From: Lysobacter capsici
GTDB taxonomy: Bacteria > Pseudomonadota > Gammaproteobacteria > Xanthomonadales > Xanthomonadaceae
Reading direction: 5' to 3'
NCBI RefSeq assembly: GCF_014779555.2
Contig: NZ_CP094357.1
Span: forward strand, 4,092,001 to 4,156,000
Length of the DNA: 64,000 bases
Shown here piece by piece: positions 20,901 to 29,036 of this stretch. Positions within the stretch are counted from its first letter, which is position 1, and the number at the start of each line of letters is the position of its first letter. A program made the translations under genes and the position numbers. The notes beneath the pieces were generated by a model. The model was given only the letters and a program-made list of their open reading frames with translations. It did not search any database and was not told the origin of the DNA.

Positions 20901-21411
20901 ACCTGTCTCCTGACTGTTCCTGTCGTTGGCTTGCCGCATCCATGCATCGGAGCATGTCGCACAGCCGCGTGTCGTCGTCGAGCTTAGTCGGCGCGCGCGG
21001 CCAGCGACAAGCAAGCGCGATCCGCGGCGGGCATGGTATCGAAGCGGCCTTGCGATCATTTCGTGCAGCGCCGAGCCGCGCCTGTCCGTATCGCAGCGGT
21101 ATTCGTCGTAGCGGCGCGAACGCGGGCGTTCCCGGGTTCGCGGCGACCCGGGTCGAAAGCGTCGGGCGGCTGAAGCTCGTTCCCACGAAATATCCCGCGG
21201 CCGCCTGATCGATTGCGAGACGGCTTTCAGCCCCCGATGCTGCCGTCTCCTATCACGGCAACCGGAATTCACCCGCCCCCACGCGCAGCCGCGCCGGCTT
21301 CACACTGCGCAACACCGGCTCCATCGCCGTATCGTCGTTCCGGTCGCAAGCCGCTTCCCCCGCGCGCGCGGCCCACTATGCTCTGTTCCACGCCTCCACC
21401 CGGACTCCACC
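20901..21411. other. Gap between divergent aldolase and histidine-kinase genes
   Basis: About 510 bases between two divergent genes. Several overlapping open frames on both strands look like out-of-frame sequence with no good ribosome-binding sites. The region presumably carries both promoters. I did not find a convincing -35/-10 pair or a notable repeat. Confidence 0.35.
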
Positions 21412-22671
21412 GTGATCAAGAGTTTCTTCTTCGTCGCCCGCCTCGCCGCCGCCTGGTTCGGCCTGTTCGTGCTGCTGGCGATGTTCGCCTCGGCGGTGCC
21501 GGCATTGCAGCACGAGGACACCGGGCCGCTGTTCCTGCTGGCGCTGATCGTCGTCGCCATCGTCATCACCCACGCGTTCTCGCACCTGCGCCGGGTGCGC
21601 CTGATCGCCGGCGAGGTCAACGCCAGCGCCTTGTCCAACCGCCAGCGCCGCCAGATCGAGATGCCGTTCGATGCCGACGAGGCCTTCGACCTGCTCGACG
21701 CCGCCGTGCGCGAACTGCCGCGCACCTTCGAACTGGAAAGCGCGCGCGACAGTCTGCAGGTGCGCGCCAAGGTGCATCGTCCCGGCCAGCAAGGGCGCCA
21801 CGCGCTCAGCCCGGTCACCCTGTACCACTGGTGGCTCGGCACCACCCGCAATCAGATCCTCGCCACCGTGACGCCGGGCGAAGGCACCAGCCGCATCACC
21901 CTGATCTGCGAACCCGATACCGGCGCGTGGAGCGACTGGTTCCGGGTCGACGAAGGCACCAACCTGGAAAACGCCGAAGCCCTGGTGCGCGCGATCACCC
22001 GCCGCGTCGCCGAGCGCCGCCGCCACGAACGCGCCGCGGTCACCCGCACCGTGGTCGAGAAGGAACTCGCGGTCGCCAAGCTGAGCCTGTTGCACGCCCA
22101 GGTCGAACCGCATTTTCTCTACAACACCCTGGCCAGCGCGCAGTACCTCGCGCGCAACGACCCGCCGCGCGCCGACGAAATGCTCGGCCACCTGATCGAT
22201 TTCCTGCGCCGTTCGCTGCCGCGCACCGAGGACTCGCTGTCCACCCTGGGCGACGAACTCGATCGTTCGCGCGCTTATCTGGAAATCCTCAAGCTGCGCA
22301 TGGGCGATCGCCTGAGCCTGCAACTGGACGTGCCCGAAGAACTGCGCGCCCTGCCGCTGCCGCCGATGATGCTGCAGACCCTGGTCGAGAACGCGATCAA
22401 GCACGGCCTGGAACCTAAGCCCGGCGGCGGCACCGTGTGGATCCTCGCGCGCCGCGGCGAGCATTCGATCGCGATCACCGTCGCCGACGACGGTCTGGGT
22501 TTCAATGCGCAGACCGCAGGCACCGGCATCGGCCTGCGCAACCTGCGCGAACGCCTGCACCTGGTTTATGGCGGCGGCGCCGTGTTGTCGATCGTCGCCA
22601 ACTTCCCCAACGGCGTCGCCGCCACCCTGACCATCCCGTCCCTGCAACAAGAAGAAGCCGAACATGCCTAA
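21412..22671 (+). CDS. Sensor histidine kinase, LytS/YehU (His_kinase) family
   Basis: A 419-aa inner-membrane kinase starting at GTG. Two hydrophobic segments lie near the N-terminus (about residues 8-32 and 40-56). The phospho-acceptor region is VEPHFLYNTLASAQYLAR, typical of LytS-class kinases. The ATP-binding domain has LVENAIKHGLEPKPGG (N box) and VADDGLGFNAQTAGTGIGLRNLRERL (G boxes). The gene overlaps the next, a LytTR response regulator, by eight bases, so this is a complete two-component pair. The signal it senses is unknown. The divergent aldolase and the downstream lipoprotein gene are possible targets. Confidence 0.93.
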   Translation: MIKSFFFVARLAAAWFGLFVLLAMFASAVPALQHEDTGPLFLLALIVVAIVITHAFSHLRRVRLIAGEVNASALSNRQRRQIEMPFDADEAFDLLDAAVRELPRTFELESARDSLQVRAKVHRPGQQGRHALSPVTLYHWWLGTTRNQILATVTPGEGTSRITLICEPDTGAWSDWFRVDEGTNLENAEALVRAITRRVAERRRHERAAVTRTVVEKELAVAKLSLLHAQVEPHFLYNTLASAQYLARNDPPRADEMLGHLIDFLRRSLPRTEDSLSTLGDELDRSRAYLEILKLRMGDRLSLQLDVPEELRALPLPPMMLQTLVENAIKHGLEPKPGGGTVWILARRGEHSIAITVADDGLGFNAQTAGTGIGLRNLRERLHLVYGGGAVLSIVANFPNGVAATLTIPSLQQEEAEHA

Positions 22672-23455
22672 GCCCCTCACCGCGGTGATCGCCGAAGACG
22701 AAGCGCTGCTGCGCCAGGCCCTGGTCGATGCCTTGCGCAGCGCATGGCCGGACCTGCGCATCGTCGCCGAATGCGAAGACGGCGCGGTCGCGCTCGAAGC
22801 GCTGGCCGAACATCGCCCCGACATCGCCTTCCTCGACATCCGCATGCCCGGCCTGAGCGGCCTGGACGTCGCGGTCGCCGCCACCGACGTCAGCCCCCAG
22901 ACCCAGGTCGTGTTCGTCACCGCCTACGATCAATACGCGATCGACGCGTTCGAACACGGCGCGATCGACTACCTGCTCAAGCCGGTCACGCCCGAACGGC
23001 TCGCGGTCACCGTGCAGCGTCTGCAGGCGCGCGGCGGCGCGGGTTTCGGCGGAAGCGAAGGCGAGGCCGATGCGCTCGCCGTGCTTTCGCAACGCCTCGC
23101 CGCGCAGCGCGCCAAGGCCAGCGACAAGCCGGCGCTGACTTGGCTCACCGCCAGCGCCGGCCGCGAAACCCGGCTGATCCTGATCGACGACGTGGCCTAC
23201 TTCCGCGCCGACAACAAGTACACCACCGTGGTCACCGCCGAAGGCGAGGCGCTGCTGCGCAAGCCGATCCGCGAACTGCTGGAAGTGCTCGACAGCAACA
23301 CCTTCAAGCAGATCCATCGTTCGACCATCGTCAATCTCAAGGCCATCGCCGGCATCGTCCGCGACGAAAGCGGCAAAGGCACGGTGCGGTTGCGCAACCG
23401 GCCCGAGACCCTGACCGTCAGCCAGCCGTTCATGGCCCTGTTCCGCACGATGTGA
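22664..23455 (+). CDS. Response regulator with LytTR DNA-binding domain
   Basis: A 263-aa regulator. The receiver domain (about 5-125) has the acidic pair in IAEDEALL, phospho-acceptor D58 in AFLDIRMPG, the conserved Thr in VFVTAYDQYAI and the Lys in YLLKPVTPERL. A linker of about 35 residues leads to a LytTR domain (about 165-263) with DDVAYFRADNKYTTVVT, LRKPIRELLEVLD and FKQIHRSTIVNLKAIAG. LytTR regulators usually bind pairs of short direct repeats ahead of target promoters. The start lies eight bases inside the kinase gene, so the two are translationally coupled. Confidence 0.95.
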   Translation: MPKPLTAVIAEDEALLRQALVDALRSAWPDLRIVAECEDGAVALEALAEHRPDIAFLDIRMPGLSGLDVAVAATDVSPQTQVVFVTAYDQYAIDAFEHGAIDYLLKPVTPERLAVTVQRLQARGGAGFGGSEGEADALAVLSQRLAAQRAKASDKPALTWLTASAGRETRLILIDDVAYFRADNKYTTVVTAEGEALLRKPIRELLEVLDSNTFKQIHRSTIVNLKAIAGIVRDESGKGTVRLRNRPETLTVSQPFMALFRTM

Positions 23456-23499
23456 CGGTTCCGCCCCGCCTCGCCCGGCTCATCCAACCGAGATCGATC

Positions 23500-23922
23500 A
23501 TGCGCAAGCTCATCGCCGTCCTGTGTTACTCGTTGCTGTTGGCCGGCTGCGACGTCGGCGGCAAAACCATCGTGCATCGCGAAAAGGACGACGGCGGCGA
23601 CATCATCCACAGCAAGGTCAAGATCGACGAGCGCAGCGCCCGTTTCGCATGCATCGCCAGCCGCAGCGGGCAGTGCCACTACAGCTTGTTCCGCAAGGTG
23701 TGTCCGCAGGCGCCCGGCGCGGTCGCGTCCGTCAATGCGCTGGCGAGCGCGGCGACCAGCCCGGGCGGCCGCAAACCGGAGTGCGCCGATCGCATCGTCG
23801 AACGCTTCGCCGTCAAGGCCGGCACCATCCGCGCGGCCCTCGACATGAAGCCGGGCTTCACGGTCTGCGTGAAGCCCGACGACACCCCGGTGGCGGCCGA
23901 TTGTAAGCCGCCGGCGTCGTGA
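23500..23922 (+). CDS. Small cysteine-rich lipoprotein, function unknown
   Basis: A 140-aa protein with a lipoprotein signal: MRKLIAVLCYSLLLAGCDVGG, lipobox LLAGC, acylated Cys at 17. The mature part has several cysteines (for example RFACIASRSGQCHYS, KVCPQAPG, PECADR, FTVCVKPD), suggesting disulfides in the periplasm. It follows the LytTR regulator by 44 bases on the same strand and may be part of its operon or a target. No family is recognised. Confidence 0.65.
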   Translation: MRKLIAVLCYSLLLAGCDVGGKTIVHREKDDGGDIIHSKVKIDERSARFACIASRSGQCHYSLFRKVCPQAPGAVASVNALASAATSPGGRKPECADRIVERFAVKAGTIRAALDMKPGFTVCVKPDDTPVAADCKPPAS

Positions 23923-24037
23923 GGACACGGCGGTCCGTACGCGGGCCGCCGTGGAGCGCTCAGTCATCCGCGGATGTGCTTGAACGCGGTTAGCGCATCG
24001 AACCGATTCGACTCAGCGCCTGCATCGGCCGCGACGA

Positions 24038-24451
24038 TCATTCGCTGCGATCGCGCATCGCCAGCAAGGCCTGCTGTTCAAGACTGCATGAGTTAACGCT
24101 GATACCCAACTGTCCATTTCCCTGGACATCGACCGGCCAAAGCATGCCGTGATCCAAAATCCACCAGGGACTGAATACGGGAATAAAATCCCGCAGTGGT
24201 TCTATTTCGTGCGCCACCAAATGCTCGTACAGATCCTGCGATTCCCAACACCGCTCCTCGCGTGCGCGTTCGCGTAGATGATCGGTCAGAAACCCGGCCA
24301 CCCGCCGGGCCGTCTTGGCCAGCGGATCCTCGCGCTCATCGCGATGCCAGCTGTTGGACAAATCGCGCTTGCTGGCGTCCGACAACTGCGACCACCAGCG
24401 GCGTACCGCCGGGTCGTTCGACTGCGCATAGGGCATGTTGATCGAGGCCAT
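24038..24451 (-). CDS. Small soluble protein, function unknown
   Basis: A 137-aa protein with a strong ribosome-binding site (AGGAGG six bases before the ATG at 24449-24451). It is rich in charged and aromatic residues, for example VRRWWSQLSDASKRDL and FIPVFSPWWILDHG, with no signal peptide or membrane helix. I do not recognise the family. It stands alone between the lipoprotein (opposite strand) and the methyltransferase (454 bases away, same strand). Confidence 0.6.
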   Translation of the reverse strand: MASINMPYAQSNDPAVRRWWSQLSDASKRDLSNSWHRDEREDPLAKTARRVAGFLTDHLRERAREERCWESQDLYEHLVAHEIEPLRDFIPVFSPWWILDHGMLWPVDVQGNGQLGISVNSCSLEQQALLAMRDRSE

Positions 24452-24905
24452 GGTTCCTCCTGTGGGTTTGGGAAGGCAAACATCTGCGCTACCGGTTCGA
24501 ATCGATTGGATCCGGTCCGAGTCGGCGTCGTGCTTCGGGCAAATGAAGCGGCGGATTTACCGGCGCACGGGCATTGGAAAACACGAAGGCGGACACGAAG
24601 GCGAGTCGGCCATCGTGGTCGCGAAATGCGCTCAGTCGCTGGCGGCGGACTCCCCAGTCCACCGCATCGAGGCGCCCCAGGCGGGGCATGCGAAAACGAG
24701 CCGGCATGGTACCGCCGCCAACGCGAATTCGGCGCGGCCCGGCGCGCGGCACTTCAGCGCCGGTCGGGGCGAGTTGCGCTATGATTCTGCTGTCGGTGAA
24801 CGCGGTCTCGCGCCCAGCCGAGGCCTCCAGAGCAAGCGTCCACTGCGTGAATACGCCGCAGTCGGCCCCCTACCCGCCCCTGTCCGACCTGCCACTAAGC
24901 GCGGC
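24452..24905. other. Gene-free gap with nothing recognised
   Basis: These 454 bases lie between the small unknown gene and the end of the methyltransferase gene. Open frames that cross the region are extensions of shadows. No repeat or hairpin of note was seen. Confidence 0.35.
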
Positions 24906-25790
24906 TCAAGCCTCGCGAACGCTACTCCATACCACGATCCGATCGCCGCGCAGACCGTCGTCGCTGCGCAACCACGGCTCGGCGGCGATCAGCGCCGTGC
25001 ACGGCCCCAGGCTGCAGACCCGGATCGGACGCGCACGCGCGATCCCGCGCAAGCTATCGAGCACGCTGCGCAATACCGAGCCGGTGAACGGGGTGTACAG
25101 ATAGAACACCGTGCCCGCGGAAAGATCGGCCGCGCGCGCATCGGCCTGGACGAAATCGGCCCGGTCCAGATTCAGGCCACGCGCGCTGCGCCGTGCGATC
25201 TCGACATAGGCCGGCTCCAGCTCGACGCCGAGGCTGCGCGCCGGCGTACACGCGGCGACCATCAGCGGCACGTGGCCCAGCCCCGCGCCCAGATCGACCA
25301 GCAGATCGTGCGCATCCAGATCCAATCGCGCGATCAGATCGAAGATATGCCGCGCGGGCGTGGGTTGGTAGAACACCATTTCCGCGGCCGGCTCGATGCC
25401 GTCGGCCTGCGGCGGTTCGAACTGCAACACACCGCTCAGCAGCGCATCGAGGTGATCGTAAGCGTCGCCGTCGGCATCGTACGCCGCATCGAAGCCGGCG
25501 CCATCGGACGCGTACTGCAACAGCCGTCGCGCGCCGGCACCGCTACGCAGGTCTTCGCGCAGGTCGCGGTACACCTCCTGATCGATCGCTTCCAATCGGG
25601 CCTGCAAGGCCTGGGCGCGATCGAGCAAGGCCTGATCGGGATCGACGCTTCCGGCCGCGACCGTCGGCAGATACAACATCGCGCGCTCGATCCGGTCCAG
25701 CGCCTCGGCGCGCTCGCGCAATCGCCCGGGCGCCTGCCACGACGGATCGCGTTCCAGTTCGGCGAGCAGGCTCTGCAATGGAGCGATCAT
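24906..25790 (-). CDS. Class I SAM-dependent methyltransferase
   Basis: A 294-aa protein. The N-terminal third is helical (LLAELERDPSWQAPGRLRERAEALDRIER). A Rossmann methyltransferase domain follows from about residue 155: LLVDLGAGLGHVPLMVAACT is motif I, LGVELEPAYVEIARR supplies the acidic residue for the SAM ribose, and DFVQADARAADL is the next acidic loop. YLYTPFTGSVL lies at the motif IV position. The substrate is unknown. The ATG at 25788-25790 was chosen over an upstream in-frame start because the protein-like sequence begins there. It is the last of a run of minus-strand genes with the two paralogous membrane proteins. Confidence 0.82.
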   Translation of the reverse strand: MIAPLQSLLAELERDPSWQAPGRLRERAEALDRIERAMLYLPTVAAGSVDPDQALLDRAQALQARLEAIDQEVYRDLREDLRSGAGARRLLQYASDGAGFDAAYDADGDAYDHLDALLSGVLQFEPPQADGIEPAAEMVFYQPTPARHIFDLIARLDLDAHDLLVDLGAGLGHVPLMVAACTPARSLGVELEPAYVEIARRSARGLNLDRADFVQADARAADLSAGTVFYLYTPFTGSVLRSVLDSLRGIARARPIRVCSLGPCTALIAAEPWLRSDDGLRGDRIVVWSSVREA

Positions 25791-25901
25791 CGTGGGGCTC
25801 GGATTCGACGGGTGCGCAACGGCCGGTCGCGCAACCAACCCATCATCCCGTCGCCACGCCGATCGCGCAATGCGCGCAGCCGTTCGCCGCCGTCGACAGC
25901 C

Positions 25902-26570
25902 TCAACGACCGGCCGCCGACACCGAATCCTCCAGCGCCCGCGCCTCGGCCGGATCGAGCGCATCGCGATGCGCCCGCAAGAACGTCCGCACCGCATCGCG
26001 ATACTCGGCGGCGAAGCGCGGATTGCGCGGACTCACGGCCAGTTGCGCCGCCGCGCGCCGCACCGGCTCGCGATCCTGGTTCAAGCGATGGCGACGCCCG
26101 TACCCGGACTCATCGACCATGATCGCGATATTGCGCTCGAAACCAGGCACATAGCGAACCGCGAACGGGTCGCCCGGCGGCGGCAACAGATTGTTTGCGC
26201 GCGGCGGATACAAAGCGACATTCAAGGTATCGAAGTCGACGTTTACATCGGCGCCGTCGGCGGTCCTGAGCACCGCGCGATAAGCGAACACGGCCTGCTC
26301 GCTGTAGCTGATGGGAACCTCGTCGATGCCGACGACGGTCGCGCTGCCGGCGGTTCCACGGGCATGCAGGAACCATGCATTGAGATGGCGACCACCCGGT
26401 AGATTGGCGATGCCGGCCACCGCGCCGATCGCGCATAGCCACAGCCAGCGCTTGCTGCCGGTCCATTGGCTCAACAGCAGGGCCACGCCGTTGCAGCCGG
26501 CGATGAGCAGCAGCAAGGACCAGAACGGGTGGCGGCTGAGGAAGTAAGCGGCGGCGGACAAGGTGGCCAT
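25902..26570 (-). CDS. Membrane protein, paralogue of the gene at 26729-27442
   Basis: A 222-aa protein with two to three N-terminal hydrophobic segments (about residues 5-70: FWSLLLLIAGCNGVALLLSQW and WLWLCAIGAVAGIAN). A soluble domain follows with YRAVLRTADGADVNVDFDT, FAVRYVPGFERNIAIMVDES and a helical tail. Large parts align by eye with the upstream neighbour, including RTADG(A/R)DV, YVPGFERN(I/V)AI(M/L)VDES and NQDREPV/AQDREPV. The two are therefore a tandem duplication. No family or function is recognised. Confidence 0.68.
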   Translation of the reverse strand: MATLSAAAYFLSRHPFWSLLLLIAGCNGVALLLSQWTGSKRWLWLCAIGAVAGIANLPGGRHLNAWFLHARGTAGSATVVGIDEVPISYSEQAVFAYRAVLRTADGADVNVDFDTLNVALYPPRANNLLPPPGDPFAVRYVPGFERNIAIMVDESGYGRRHRLNQDREPVRRAAAQLAVSPRNPRFAAEYRDAVRTFLRAHRDALDPAEARALEDSVSAAGR

Positions 26571-26728
26571 GGTGTCGAAGTTTCCCGCGGGCGCGGCGTG
26601 GCCGCGTCAGCTTGACGCGAGCCGATGACAGCGTCGCGTCAGCGGCGCGATCGCGCCAAGATCGATGCGCGGCCGGCATGCTTGCCTGCGCGCCATTCGA
26701 CGGCGTCGCGAACGCGCGATCCGCGCCG

Positions 26729-27442
26729 TCAATGCCTCTGCGTCTTCACCTGCAGTTCGTCGAGGCGTTGTTGCAGCGACTGCACCTGCGCCGGATCGAG
26801 CTGGTCGCGATGCTTGTCGAGAAACGCCTCGACTGCTTGCCGGTACTCGGCGATGAATTCCGGATTGTCCGGACTGACCGCCAGTTGCGCCCGCGCGCGC
26901 TCTACCGGCTCGCGGTCCTGCGCGATCAAGCGCGCCTTGCCGTAGTCGGACTCGTCGACCAGGATCGCGACGTTGCGCTCGAAACCAGGCACGTACTTGA
27001 CCACGAAGGTCTCGCCCTTCGGCGGAATCAGGATCGCATTGCGGATCGGATAGGTGCTGGCCGACATGGTGTCGAAGTCGAACTTCACGTCGCGTCCGTC
27101 GGCGGTCCTGAGCACCGCCGCGTACTCCCAGACCGGATTGTCGTTGAGGGTGGAACTGGTCGGGCTCGACTGCACGATCACCGCGGTGCCGCGGGTGCCG
27201 TAGGCGTTGAGGAAGGCCGCGTTGAGAAACGAACCGGTGAAGATGTTGGCCTGCGCCAACAACAGGCCGCCCAGGCTTAGCCAGGCCCATCCGCTGCCGG
27301 CGCGCCACACCGATACCAGAACGCCCAGGCCCATTCCGCCGAACAGGATCAGCAGGAACGACCAGAGCGGATGGTGCGACAGGAAATACAGGACCGACGA
27401 CAAAACGACCACGCGTGCGACTCCGGCAGGGCTTGCGCGCAT
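26729..27442 (-). CDS. Membrane protein, paralogue of the gene at 25902-26570
   Basis: A 237-aa protein with N-terminal membrane segments (LYFLSHHPLWSFLLILFGGM and a second near residues 50-70), then a domain carrying EYAAVLRTADGRDVKFDFDT, FVVKYVPGFERNVAILVDES and a helical C-terminus ending in QSLQQRLDELQVKTQRH. It is clearly related to the next gene downstream, with 158 bases between them. The ATG at 27440-27442 was selected as the first start with protein-like sequence after it; the open frame continues upstream with out-of-frame composition. The function is unknown. Confidence 0.66.
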   Translation of the reverse strand: MRASPAGVARVVVLSSVLYFLSHHPLWSFLLILFGGMGLGVLVSVWRAGSGWAWLSLGGLLLAQANIFTGSFLNAAFLNAYGTRGTAVIVQSSPTSSTLNDNPVWEYAAVLRTADGRDVKFDFDTMSASTYPIRNAILIPPKGETFVVKYVPGFERNVAILVDESDYGKARLIAQDREPVERARAQLAVSPDNPEFIAEYRQAVEAFLDKHRDQLDPAQVQSLQQRLDELQVKTQRH

Positions 27443-27744
27443 GGTCGCATGGCGTCGATGGCGGTCGCGACCGCGCTTCGACCCGGCGGCGGCGAATCGG
27501 CGCGCAACGCCGTGGTGGCGACAGCCCGACGCCAACACCGGTCGCGATGCTGATCCAGGCCTCGTTCGGCGGGCCATCGGGCGCCGCCTGCCAGCCGCCG
27601 CGTCGCCGCTCCAGACCGCCTGGGCCGCGGCCGCCGGCATTCCGTCCCTCACGCAGCGGCCTGCCGCGAATGCTGCGCCGCACAAGCCAATGCAGGGGTT
27701 TTTGCCCCGGTGATCGCCCCACGGCAGGCCTTGCCCCGTCAAAC

Positions 27745-27781
27745 TTGACCATATTGAAAATTAATTTTCATATTCTGAAAA
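27745..27781 (+). promoter_or_regulatory. Palindromic operator and probable promoter of the D-glutamate/peptide operon
   Basis: In a short AT-rich island, TGAAAATTAATTTTCA (27755-27770) is a perfect 16-bp palindrome. A third half-site, TGAAAA (27776-27781), makes an overlapping inverted pair with TTTTCA. TTGACC (27745-27750) and CATATT (27769-27774) could be -35 and -10 with an 18-base spacer, which puts the palindrome inside the promoter. The first gene of the operon starts at 27899. The regulator is not encoded nearby. The rest of the 456-base gap (27443-27898) shows nothing else. Confidence 0.6.
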
Positions 27782-27898
27782 CTGTCGACAGGCCGCTCGA
27801 CCCGGTCTGAGGCCCAGTCCGACCACGCTTTCCGGCCCGCCGCGACGACACCACGGGTGCCGCCGAGATCCGTTCCGACCCCATTCGTGGAGTGCGCA

Positions 27899-28975
27899 AT
27901 GCCGAAGCTCGCCGCCTCGTCCCGTCTGCAGCTCGCGCTGGCGATCGAACCGTTGCCGTTGAAAACGCCGTTCCGCATCGCCGGCCATCGCTTCGATGCG
28001 ATGCCGGCGCTGACCGCGATCCTCAGCGACGCGCGTTGTTACGGCCGCGGCGAAGCCTGCGGCGTCTACTACCTCGACGATCGCCCCGAGACGATGCACG
28101 CCACTTTGCAGGCGCATCGCGACGCGATCGAGGACGGCATCGACCGCCAGCAACTGCGCGCGTTGCTGCCCGCGGGCGGCGCGCGCAACGCGATCGACTG
28201 CGCGCTGTGGGAACTGCAGGCGCAGCGCGAAGGCCGGCCGGTGTGGGCGCTGGCGCGGATGCCGCAACCGCGCCCGCGCGTCACCACCTTCACCCTCGGC
28301 GCCGACGATCCGGCGACCGTGGCCGCCAATGCACTGGCGTATGCGCAGGCGCGCGCGCTCAAGCTCAAACTCGACGGCGACCTCGACAGCGATATCGAAC
28401 GCGTCCGCGCCGCGCGCCGCGCGCGTCCCGACACCACGCTGAGCGTCGACGCGAATCAGGCTTATCGCCTGGACACCATCGCGCCGCTGATCGCGGCCCT
28501 GGTCGATCACGGCGTCAGCCTGCTCGAGCAGCCGTTCGCGCGCGGTCGCGAGGCCGATCTGGACGCGCTCGATTGCCCGATCGACATCGCCGCCGACGAA
28601 AGCGTCCAGGGCCTCGACGAGGTCGACGCGCTGCGAGGCCGGGTCGATGTCATCAACATCAAGCTGGACAAATGCGGCGGCCTGACCGAGGCGCTGCTGA
28701 TGGTCGAACGCGCGCGCGCGCTCGGCATGAAGACCATGGTCGGCAACATGCTCGGCACCAGCTGGGCCGCCGCGCCGGCGTTCGTGCTCGCGCAGGTGTG
28801 CGATGTGGTCGATCTCGACGGCCCGATCTTTCTCGCCGGCGATCGCGCGCAGGCGGTCGTCTATCGCGACGGCCATATCGATTGCCCCGCGCAGGTGTGG
28901 GGCAGCGGTGTCGCCGATGGCGGCGTCGCGCTCGAACGCGATGCCGTCATCGCGACCCACGCGCCTTCGTCTTGA
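27899..28975 (+). CDS. dgcA: Enolase-superfamily racemase/epimerase, DgcA-like (N-acetyl-D-Glu racemase or dipeptide epimerase)
   Basis: A 358-aa member of the muconate-lactonising-enzyme subgroup. The catalytic set is complete: K155 and K157 in LKLKLDGD, metal ligands D184 (SVDANQ), E210 (LLEQPF) and D233 (AADES), the second base K258 in INIKLDKCGG, and the D305-x-D307 motif in VDLDGP that binds the amino group in Ala-Glu epimerases. Such proteins are either L-Ala-D/L-Glu epimerases or, when paired with DgcN, N-acetyl-D-glutamate racemases. A DgcN-like gene four genes downstream in the same operon favours the second reading. The ATG at 27899 has GGAG seven bases before it. It is the first gene of the operon. 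Confidence 0.85.
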   Translation: MPKLAASSRLQLALAIEPLPLKTPFRIAGHRFDAMPALTAILSDARCYGRGEACGVYYLDDRPETMHATLQAHRDAIEDGIDRQQLRALLPAGGARNAIDCALWELQAQREGRPVWALARMPQPRPRVTTFTLGADDPATVAANALAYAQARALKLKLDGDLDSDIERVRAARRARPDTTLSVDANQAYRLDTIAPLIAALVDHGVSLLEQPFARGREADLDALDCPIDIAADESVQGLDEVDALRGRVDVINIKLDKCGGLTEALLMVERARALGMKTMVGNMLGTSWAAAPAFVLAQVCDVVDLDGPIFLAGDRAQAVVYRDGHIDCPAQVWGSGVADGGVALERDAVIATHAPSS

Positions 28976-29036
28976 ACCGATTCGCTTCGAACCCAACCGC
29001 CGACTCCCCACTCCAGCACCGATCAGGCCCGCGACC

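Noticed and set aside
27755-27770. Fur box ahead of the TonB-receptor operon
   Set aside because: The palindrome is 16 bp with a TGAAAAT half-site and matches the 19-bp Fur consensus at only about half the positions. The operon content points to amino acids more than iron.
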